In this document: positions 1 through 5,057 of the stretch, one piece after another | Layout of the letters: each line of letters opens with the position of its first letter | How positions within the stretch are numbered: position 1 is the first letter of the stretch | DNA from: Candidatus Aminicenantota bacterium | Lineage (GTDB): Bacteria; Acidobacteriota; Aminicenantia; Aminicenantales; Aminicenantaceae | DNA: 13,143 bases | NCBI GenBank assembly: GCA_016926925.1 | Contig: JAFGNQ010000064.1 | Coordinates: 1-13,143, forward strand | Direction of reading: 5' to 3' | The notes under the pieces: model-generated | Told to the model about the DNA's origin: nothing | Database searches by the model: none | Seen by the model: the letters and a program-made list of their open reading frames with translations, nothing else | Made by a program: the position numbers and the translations under genes

Positions 1-357
1 GAGCGGGTTCAGTTCGGAAAGCCGATCGGCGGCCACCAGTTGATCCAGGAGATCATTGCCGACATGGCCACCAGGATCGAAGCTGCCCGATGGCTCACCT
101 ACCGCGTCGCCGACCTCAAGACAAAAGGCATCAAACACATCAAAGAGATGTCATATGCCAAGTACTTCGCCACCGAGACGGCTCTCTGGGTGGCCACTCA
201 GGCCGTCAAGATCCACGGATCCTTCGGCACCATCGACGATTATCCCGTGGGTCACCACTATCAGGACGCAATCACGGCCACAATCCTCGGAGGTACGGCC
301 CAGATGCACCAGTTGACCATCGGTCAGCAGCTTCTCGAATTGCAGGCTTTCAGGTAA
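1..357 (+). CDS. Acyl-CoA dehydrogenase, C-terminal part (5' truncated by window)
   Basis: This is the last 118 codons of an acyl-CoA dehydrogenase, open from the first base of the window to a TAA stop. The family oxidises acyl-CoA to 2-enoyl-CoA with FAD and passes electrons to ETF. Visible hallmarks of the C-terminal helical domain are the opening ERVQFGKPIG, the helix carrying MATRIEAARWLTYR, the HGSFGTIDDYPV segment (usually GGxGYxxxyPVeR) and the final GGTAQMHQLTIGQQLLE helix. The position that is the catalytic Glu in medium-chain enzymes (IYEGT) is Gly here (ILGGT). Long-chain and isovaleryl-CoA dehydrogenases also lack Glu there and use a base on an upstream helix, which lies outside this window. 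The gene ends 7 bp before fixC, so it is almost surely co-transcribed with the Fix genes that act as its electron partner. The exact acyl substrate cannot be told from this fragment. Confidence 0.93.
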   Translation, partial: ERVQFGKPIGGHQLIQEIIADMATRIEAARWLTYRVADLKTKGIKHIKEMSYAKYFATETALWVATQAVKIHGSFGTIDDYPVGHHYQDAITATILGGTAQMHQLTIGQQLLELQAFR

Positions 358-364
358 GAAAAAC

Positions 365-1657
365 ATGCCGGAACAGAAATTTGACGCCATAGTCGTCGGC
401 GCGGGCCCCGCCGGTTCCGCCTGCGGCTACACTCTTGCCAAAGCAGGCCTGGATATTCTTGTCGTCGAGAGGGGCAAATTTCCCGGCGCCAAAAACATGT
501 GGGGCGGAGCCTACTACGGCCCGCTCATCCACGAGCTCTTTCCTCAATATTGGGAAGAAGCCCCTGTGGAACGCTTCATCAAGCGCCGTAAATTCTCTTT
601 TCTCACCAATGATTCAGCACTTTCGGTGGAATTCACGACCAAGAGGTTTGCAGAGCCTCCTTACAACGGCTTTTCCGTGCTGCGCGCCAAGTTCGACCGG
701 TGGCTGGCGGCGAAAGCGGAGCAGGCCGGGGCCATTGTAGCCTCCGGGCTTCAGGCGGACGATCTTCTCTGGGAAGGCGGCAAAGTATCGGGCATCAAGG
801 CGGGAGGCGATGACATTCCGGCCGCTGTGGTCGTGGCCTGCGACGGAGCGAATTCCATTCTGGCGGAAAAGGCAGGCCTCAGGAGTGCGCTTTCGCCAAA
901 GGATATGAAACAGGGTATCAAAGAAGTCATCCAGTTGTCCAAAGAACTGATTGACCGGCGTTTCAACCTGACGGGAAAAGAAGGCCTCTCCTGGGAATTT
1001 CTCGGAACATTCACCCAGGGAATTCCGGGCGGGGGGTTCCTCTACACAAACGAAGACAGCCTTTCTATCGGTGTGGTCGTCCAGCTCAGCGGCCTGACTG
1101 AAAAAAACGTCAGGGCCGATGATCTTCTCGAAGAGTTCAAACTTCATCCGGAAGTAGCCTGCCTTCTCAAGGAAGGCAACATGGTGGAATACTCCGCCCA
1201 TTTGATCCCGGTCTCCGGTATGTCCATGATCCCCGAGCTCTACGGAGACGGCATTCTGGTGGCCGGCGATGCCGCCGCCCTGATTCTGGCCACAGGACTG
1301 GCCCTCGAAGGCGCAAACTTCGCCATAGCCTCGGGTGCGGCCGCCGCAGAGACGGTCATTGCCGCAAAAAAGACGGGTGATTTTTCGAAAAACAGCCTGG
1401 CCGGGTACCGATCACGACTGGAACAGAGTTTCGTCCTCAAGGATCTGAAGACATTCAAAAAAGCCCCTCGCTTTCTGGAAAATCCGCGCCTTTACCGGCA
1501 GTATCCCGAATTGCTCTGCAAGGCGGCCGAGAACATCTTCACCAACGACGGCCTGCCGAGAGAAAAGACGCTGAAGCTGCTCAAGGATGCCATGGCGGGC
1601 AGGATCTCTTTCTTGCAAATCAGCAAGGACCTATGGCAGATTAAGGGGTCCTTATGA
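365..1657 (+). CDS. fixC: FixC-family flavoprotein (ETF:quinone oxidoreductase-like)
   Basis: This FAD-dependent oxidoreductase of 430 aa matches the usual FixC length (about 430). It accepts electrons from the FixAB electron-transfer flavoprotein and, with FixX, passes them toward the quinone pool. An N-terminal Rossmann motif VGAGPAG (residues 11-17) is followed by an acidic strand end VVERG (E35). A second FAD motif, VAGDAAA, has its Asp near residue 302. The C-terminal YRSRLEQSFVLKDL segment and the following APRFLENP region are typical of FixC rather than of geranylgeranyl reductases, which share the fold. No signal peptide or transmembrane helix is seen, so it is probably cytoplasmic and peripherally membrane-bound. 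The start ATG is 7 bp after the dehydrogenase stop, with a weak AGGTAAG upstream. The stop overlaps the fixX start (ATGA), which indicates translational coupling. Confidence 0.93.
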   Translation: MPEQKFDAIVVGAGPAGSACGYTLAKAGLDILVVERGKFPGAKNMWGGAYYGPLIHELFPQYWEEAPVERFIKRRKFSFLTNDSALSVEFTTKRFAEPPYNGFSVLRAKFDRWLAAKAEQAGAIVASGLQADDLLWEGGKVSGIKAGGDDIPAAVVVACDGANSILAEKAGLRSALSPKDMKQGIKEVIQLSKELIDRRFNLTGKEGLSWEFLGTFTQGIPGGGFLYTNEDSLSIGVVVQLSGLTEKNVRADDLLEEFKLHPEVACLLKEGNMVEYSAHLIPVSGMSMIPELYGDGILVAGDAAALILATGLALEGANFAIASGAAAAETVIAAKKTGDFSKNSLAGYRSRLEQSFVLKDLKTFKKAPRFLENPRLYRQYPELLCKAAENIFTNDGLPREKTLKLLKDAMAGRISFLQISKDLWQIKGSL

Positions 1658-1935
1658 CTGCCATGAAGATCGAAGACAAACTGGCCGTCAACAAATTCGA
1701 CGTCGACAAGGAAGTCCACATCCGGATTCGTGAGGACACCTGTAAGGAGTGCAAGGATAATCCCTGTCTGTACGCCTGCCCTGCCGGCTGTTTTAAGCTG
1801 ACCGAAAACAAGCGCATCACATTCGCTTATGAGGGTTGCCTGGAGTGCGGAAGCTGCCGCATCGTTTGCGCACGGGATGCCATTGACTGGAACCTTCCCA
1901 GAGCCGGTTTCGGCATCTGCTACCAGTACGGATAA
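1654..1935 (+). CDS. fixX: FixX ferredoxin-like protein with two-cluster cysteine pattern
   Basis: This is a small iron-sulfur partner of FixC (93 aa). FixX and the matching C-terminal domain of ETF:quinone oxidoreductase carry electrons between FixC and the quinone site. The family signature is present: VNKFDVD (12-18), CPAG (42-45), CLECGSCR (62-69) and the closing FGxxYQYG. Eight cysteines fit two [4Fe-4S] clusters: C30xxC33x4C38x3C42-P and C62xxC65xxC68x3C72. C46 and C89 are extra. Single-cluster FixX proteins keep only the CP cysteine and the CLECGxC set. I chose the ATG at 1654 over the one at 1663 because AAGGGG at 1643-1648 is spaced 5 nt from it and because it overlaps the fixC stop by 4 bp. 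fixA follows after 16 bp. Confidence 0.92.
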   Translation: MTAMKIEDKLAVNKFDVDKEVHIRIREDTCKECKDNPCLYACPAGCFKLTENKRITFAYEGCLECGSCRIVCARDAIDWNLPRAGFGICYQYG

Positions 1936-1951
1936 CGAAAGGTGAAGCTCG

Positions 1952-2752
1952 ATGAACATCATCGTCTGTGTTAAAAAAATTCCTGATCCGGAGATCCCGC
2001 CGGCGAAGTTCAAACTGGACCCGGAAGCCTTGCAGGTGATACCGCCGGAGGGAATCCCCCCGATCATGAGCCCTTACGACGAGCAGGCCGTGGAACTGGC
2101 AGTCCGCCTCAAGGAGAAAAACGGAGGCACAATCACGGTCCTGAGCATCGATGAGGAAACCTCCCTAAAGATCATAAGGCATGCTTTGGCCATGGGCTCC
2201 GACAAAGGGATGGTCCTGGCGGATCCGGCTTTTGTCGGTTCGGACAGTTTTTCCACGGCCACCATCCTGGCTCAGGCGATAAAAAAGCTCGGTGACTATG
2301 ATCTGATTTTGTGTGGAAGACAAGCGGCAGACTGGGATGAGGGTCTGGTCGGGTCCATTCTCGCCGAAAAACTCGATCTGCCGCTGGTCACGTTAGCCGT
2401 GGATATCGAACTTACAGAAAACCATCTGAAAGTGAAGCGGGCGACCCTGGACGGCTATCAGGTGTTCGTTGTCCCCCAGCCGGCCGTAGTCTCGGTGAGC
2501 AGCGAAGTGGGGCAACCGCGTCTTCCCTCCGGATGGGGAATCATCTCGGCCTCAAAGAAAGAAGTGCCTGTTTGGAACGCTTCGGATATCGAGGTCGACC
2601 CGACACATACAGGACCCGGCGCCGCCCGACGGAAGCTGGTCAAGCTCTTCATCCCAGAGCGAAAAAGGGAGTGCGAGATCGTCGAAGCCGAAACTACGGG
2701 CGAAGCTGCCGGCAAACTGGCCGAAAGGCTAAAAAAAGAAGGCCTTGTGTAA
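1952..2752 (+). CDS. fixA: FixA, electron transfer flavoprotein beta subunit
   Basis: This is an ETF beta/FixA subunit of 266 aa. It pairs with FixB to form the heterodimeric flavoprotein that takes electrons from dehydrogenases; in bifurcating versions it holds the second FAD and the NADH site. The N-terminus MNIIVCVKKIPDPE is standard. The family regions MSPYDEQAVELA (39-50), CGRQAADWDEGLVG (121-134) and the PxVxSVSSEVGQPRLPS stretch (177-193, with the usual NePR written GQPR) are all visible. The C-terminal helix (about 245-264) is the arm that packs on ETF alpha. AAAGGTG about 9 nt upstream of the ATG is a good ribosome binding site. The gene is in close succession with fixX, but its usual neighbour fixB begins only 409 bp downstream. 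Confidence 0.94.
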   Translation: MNIIVCVKKIPDPEIPPAKFKLDPEALQVIPPEGIPPIMSPYDEQAVELAVRLKEKNGGTITVLSIDEETSLKIIRHALAMGSDKGMVLADPAFVGSDSFSTATILAQAIKKLGDYDLILCGRQAADWDEGLVGSILAEKLDLPLVTLAVDIELTENHLKVKRATLDGYQVFVVPQPAVVSVSSEVGQPRLPSGWGIISASKKEVPVWNASDIEVDPTHTGPGAARRKLVKLFIPERKRECEIVEAETTGEAAGKLAERLKKEGLV

Positions 2753-2891
2753 ACCTTCCGGCAAGAAGGACAGCCGTTAGACGATTAAAACGAGTGGCTC
2801 AGCGCACAAATGATTACATGATAAAGAGAAAACATATGAATCATAAGGAATGTCTACGCTCAGTTCAGATTTTTAACGCCATTTCCTCCCC

Positions 2892-3033
2892 GTTCTTCTC
2901 GGTCCTGCGGAACTCCGCATGTTTATCCCATCTCACGTCCTATAATCCTCAGACAACATCGGTACCGCCTGATTTCTTTTACCGTGCTCACAACAGTCCT
3001 CGGACCCGACTTTGTCGGGTTCCCTCGAAGAAC
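2892..3033. repeat. Inverted repeat bracketing two hairpins, MITE- or REP-like
   Basis: GTTCTTC at 2892-2898 is matched by its reverse complement GAAGAAC at 3027-3033. Just inside the left arm is a hairpin with stem TGCGG/CCGCA (2906-2910 and 2915-2919) and loop AACT. Just inside the right arm is a perfect 7-bp hairpin, ACCCGAC/GTCGGGT (3004-3010 and 3014-3020) with a TTT loop, extendable by one G-U and one G-C pair to 3002-3022. Neither is followed by a T-run, so neither is a standard terminator. Paired subterminal hairpins recall small non-autonomous elements such as REP/IS200-type derivatives, but with arms of only 7 bp this is suggestive and chance cannot be excluded. I see no clear target-site duplication. 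Confidence 0.35.
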
Positions 3034-3087
3034 AACTCGGAAAGGCTAAATCTTCAAATTCGCTTCATGCATCCCTTAAGATTCATT

Positions 3088-3117
3088 TTGTCATGCTTTT
3101 TAGGGAACCCAGATAAT
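3088..3117 (+). promoter_or_regulatory. Candidate sigma70 promoter for fixB
   Basis: TTGTCA at 3088-3093 and GATAAT at 3112-3117 are separated by 18 bp, each matching five of six consensus bases. Transcription would start near 3124, giving a leader of about 38 nt with the purine-rich site AAGAGGA (3146-3152) ahead of the fixB ATG. It would let fixB be expressed despite the long spacer. This is a sequence match only. Confidence 0.4.
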
Positions 3118-3161
3118 CAGAGGTACGCTGAATGAAAATAGAGGAAAGAGGAAACTGAACG

Positions 3162-4163
3162 ATGACCGACAACAAAGGTGTATTGATCTGCGGCGAGGTG
3201 GTCGAACAAAATATCACGACTGTCACCTCAGAGCTTATAAGCACGGGACGCCTGCTTAGTGATAAGCTGGGTGAGCCTCTGAGCCTTCTCCTTATAGGGC
3301 ACAATATGGGAGAAGCAGCCCGGGAAGCCATCTTTCTCGGTGCGGATGATGTCTATGTTTCCGATCAGCCTTTATTTTCCGATTTCAATCCTGAAGACCA
3401 TGTCGCCACTGTCGCAAATCTCTGCAGGCAAATAAGCCCTTTGCTTGTCCTCTTCGGTCATACGGATAAGGGACGGGACAGCGCACCCAGATTAGCGGCG
3501 AAGCTGGACGCAACAGTCTGCCTGGATTGTGTCGAAGTGGAGATCAATCTCGAAACCAAGAAGATATACCAAACCAAGCCGGTCTACGGCGGAAACGCCA
3601 TGGCCGTTTGGGAATCGACAGGCCCTTTACCCCACATCGCAGCCATGCGGCCGCGCTCGGAAGAGCAGGCGGCGAAGGACGCTGCAAGACAGGGGAGGAT
3701 CATTCCCTTCAGCCCGGCCACGGACGCACCGGCGGCCAAAGTTCGGCTGCTGGAGTCCCTTACGGAAGAAGTTAAAGGCATCAAGCTGGAAGACGCCAAA
3801 GTTATCGTAGCCGGCGGCGGCGGCATCGGAGGAAAGGACGGCTTCATGCTCATTGAAGAGCTTGCCCGGATTTTGCGGGGAACGATCGGCACCACACGCG
3901 TTCCCAGCGATGAAGGTTGGATGCCCAAAAGCATCGAAATCGGCCAGACCGGCCACATGGTGAGCCCGGATCTCTATATCGCCGTAGGTATCTCCGGTGC
4001 ACCGCAGCATCTCGCCGGATGTGCCGGTTCGAAAAGAATCGTCGCCATCAACCGCGACCCTGAGGCCAACATATTCAGGGAGGCGGATTTCGGCATCATC
4101 GGTGATTACAAGGAAGCACTTCCCTCTCTGATAGAAAAACTCAAATCCATTTTGACCGGATGA
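3162..4163 (+). CDS. fixB: FixB, electron transfer flavoprotein alpha subunit
   Basis: This is an ETF alpha/FixB subunit of 333 aa, which binds FAD in its C-terminal domain and forms the flavoprotein with FixA. The N-terminal domain (1 to about 195) carries the FGHTDKGRDSAPRLAAKL stretch (98-115), the family's usual adenine-nucleotide-like fold. The FAD domain follows: VAGGGGIGGKDGF (216-228, replacing the common SGGRG form), TTRVPSDEGW (244-253), GQTGHMVSPDLYIAVGISGA (261-280), QHLAG (282-286) and VAINRDPEANIF (294-305). All expected binding segments are present, so the gene looks intact. AAGAGGA lies about 9 nt before the ATG. It is the last gene of the operon and converges on the coiled-coil gene with only 24 bp between stop codons; I see no clear intrinsic terminator there. 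Confidence 0.94.
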   Translation: MTDNKGVLICGEVVEQNITTVTSELISTGRLLSDKLGEPLSLLLIGHNMGEAAREAIFLGADDVYVSDQPLFSDFNPEDHVATVANLCRQISPLLVLFGHTDKGRDSAPRLAAKLDATVCLDCVEVEINLETKKIYQTKPVYGGNAMAVWESTGPLPHIAAMRPRSEEQAAKDAARQGRIIPFSPATDAPAAKVRLLESLTEEVKGIKLEDAKVIVAGGGGIGGKDGFMLIEELARILRGTIGTTRVPSDEGWMPKSIEIGQTGHMVSPDLYIAVGISGAPQHLAGCAGSKRIVAINRDPEANIFREADFGIIGDYKEALPSLIEKLKSILTG

Positions 4164-4187
4164 ATTTCAATCGTCCGACTTACCGGT

Positions 4188-4763
4188 TTAAGCGAGAGGC
4201 TCCTTCGAATCCGCCAACAGATCCTTGACCCTCTGCAGCCGGGTCAGTGTGCTCTCAAGATCGAAGTGTATCTCATCATGACCGTTTATCTCGAGGTCCC
4301 GGGCTTCTATTCCATATTTACCTTCGAGTATGGATCTCAAAGAATTGATTTTTTCCGATGCATTCTGTTTGATCTCTTCTATATCCTTGATCAGCTCGGC
4401 AACAGTATTCAGCTCTTCAAGAGACAACCCGGTTTTTTCCTCGATTTCTTTCTGCAGTTGTACTGCTTTCGTGAAGCGGTCTTTGATTTCATTCTTGAGG
4501 TTTTCCTTATCGGTCTCAAGCTGGGAAAGAATATTTTTATACTGAACTAGGGTCTCTTGATTCCCCTTCAATTCACTCTCGAGCTGATTGATTTTCTTGC
4601 TGGCTTCTTCCTTTTCCAATCGAATCCGTTCTTCGAGCTCGTGTTCCAGATCCTTCCTTTTTCTTTCCAAAGCATCTTTCATCTTCGCTTCGATCTCTTC
4701 GATCACGGAAGATGTGTACTTGTCAAAGGCATAGGAGTCTGCAAAATCTTTATCACTGGTCAT
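4188..4763 (-). CDS. Coiled-coil protein of unknown function
   Basis: I do not recognise this 191-aa protein as a named family. It is dominated by Glu, Lys, Leu and Ile in heptad-like spacing from about residue 18 to 150 (for example IEEIEAKMKDALERKRKDL and LEKEEASKKINQLESELKG), which predicts a long coiled coil. A short non-coiled segment KYGIEARDLEINGHDEIHFD comes near residues 148-167, then a final helix LESTLTRLQRVKDLL. There are no cysteines, no signal peptide and no membrane segment, so it should be cytoplasmic and oligomeric. The start is well supported by AAAGGAG (plus-strand 4771-4777), 7 nt before the ATG. It lies downstream of addBA on the same strand but about 290 bp away, so co-transcription is uncertain. 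A structural or scaffolding role is only a guess. Confidence 0.8.
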   Translation of the reverse strand: MTSDKDFADSYAFDKYTSSVIEEIEAKMKDALERKRKDLEHELEERIRLEKEEASKKINQLESELKGNQETLVQYKNILSQLETDKENLKNEIKDRFTKAVQLQKEIEEKTGLSLEELNTVAELIKDIEEIKQNASEKINSLRSILEGKYGIEARDLEINGHDEIHFDLESTLTRLQRVKDLLADSKEPLA

Positions 4764-4839
4764 TTTTGAACTCCTTTAAAACGGAATACACCCTGCTCTG
4801 TCCTCGGTAAACATCCAGCGCAAGAATTCCTTCTAAAAT

Positions 4840-4861
4840 CATGTTCGTGGTACCATGTTCG
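4840..4861. repeat. 8-bp direct repeat CATGTTCG, possible operator
   Basis: CATGTTCG occurs at 4840-4847 and again at 4854-4861, a 14-bp period, with the palindrome TGGTACCA lying between and overlapping the copies. The pair sits about 80-100 bp upstream of the coiled-coil gene's ATG on the minus strand, a plausible place for a regulator. Two copies of 8 bp are weak evidence. Confidence 0.25.
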
Positions 4862-4926
4862 CAGAGAAGGCGTTAGAGGGCAATCGTCTCTCAAGAGGAA
4901 TCCAAGGGGGAATTTTCAACCGATAT

Positions 4927-4946
4927 CATCACCCTTAAAGGTGATG
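4927..4946. repeat. Perfect 7-bp hairpin, not a standard terminator
   Basis: CATCACC (4927-4933) pairs with GGTGATG (4940-4946) around the loop CTTAAA. It lies about 110 bp beyond the addA stop on the minus strand. Read in the addA direction it is followed by ATATCGG, with no run of T, so it could stabilise an mRNA 3' end or be a protein site but does not look like an intrinsic terminator. Confidence 0.35.
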
Positions 4947-5057
4947 CATTTTGGGGTCGGACCATGGCAAACTATGGATATTCAATAACTTAATATTATT
5001 TACAGCCACTAAAAATAGCCTTAAATCCATTTTTTGAAGGCAAAAAACACATGTAAG

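Larger units (their letters stand above)
2753..3161 (+). other. 409-bp non-coding spacer splitting fixA from fixB
   Basis: fixA and fixB encode two halves of one heterodimer and normally lie nearly adjacent. Here they are separated by 409 bp with no convincing gene. The first part (about 2760-2880) looks AT-richer than the flanking genes. The middle holds two hairpins between short inverted repeats (listed separately), and the last 75 bp hold a candidate promoter and the fixB ribosome binding site. An open frame beginning inside fixA and running to 3135 has no recognisable protein features and crosses the hairpins, so I do not treat it as a gene. Origin is unknown: a small non-autonomous mobile element, an element remnant, or a regulatory leader would all fit. 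Confidence 0.6.
4764..5057. other. Intergenic region between addA end and coiled-coil gene
   Basis: This stretch of 294 bp has no gene. It holds the strong Shine-Dalgarno of the coiled-coil gene (4771-4777), a direct repeat (4840-4861), a small perfect hairpin (4927-4946) and an AT-rich block around 4980-5010. I could not find a convincing sigma70 promoter for the coiled-coil gene: a TTTACC/TATTCC pair exists on the minus strand, but its start point would fall on the ribosome binding site. No intrinsic terminator with a T-run follows addA. Confidence 0.55.

Noticed and set aside
2836..3135. Possible 99-codon gene in the fixA-fixB spacer, starting at the ATG at 2836
   Set aside because: It belongs to a frame that also opens inside fixA, crosses both hairpins, has Ser/Arg/Pro-rich composition without domain features, and lacks a good ribosome binding site.
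4155..4187. ACCGG/CCGGT pairing as a terminator between fixB and the coiled-coil gene
   Set aside because: Only 5 bp with a 23-nt loop and no T-run; overlaps the end of fixB.
4783..4811. TTTACC-N17-TATTCC promoter for the coiled-coil gene on the minus strand
   Set aside because: Poor -10 match, and the predicted transcription start falls on the Shine-Dalgarno sequence, leaving no workable leader.
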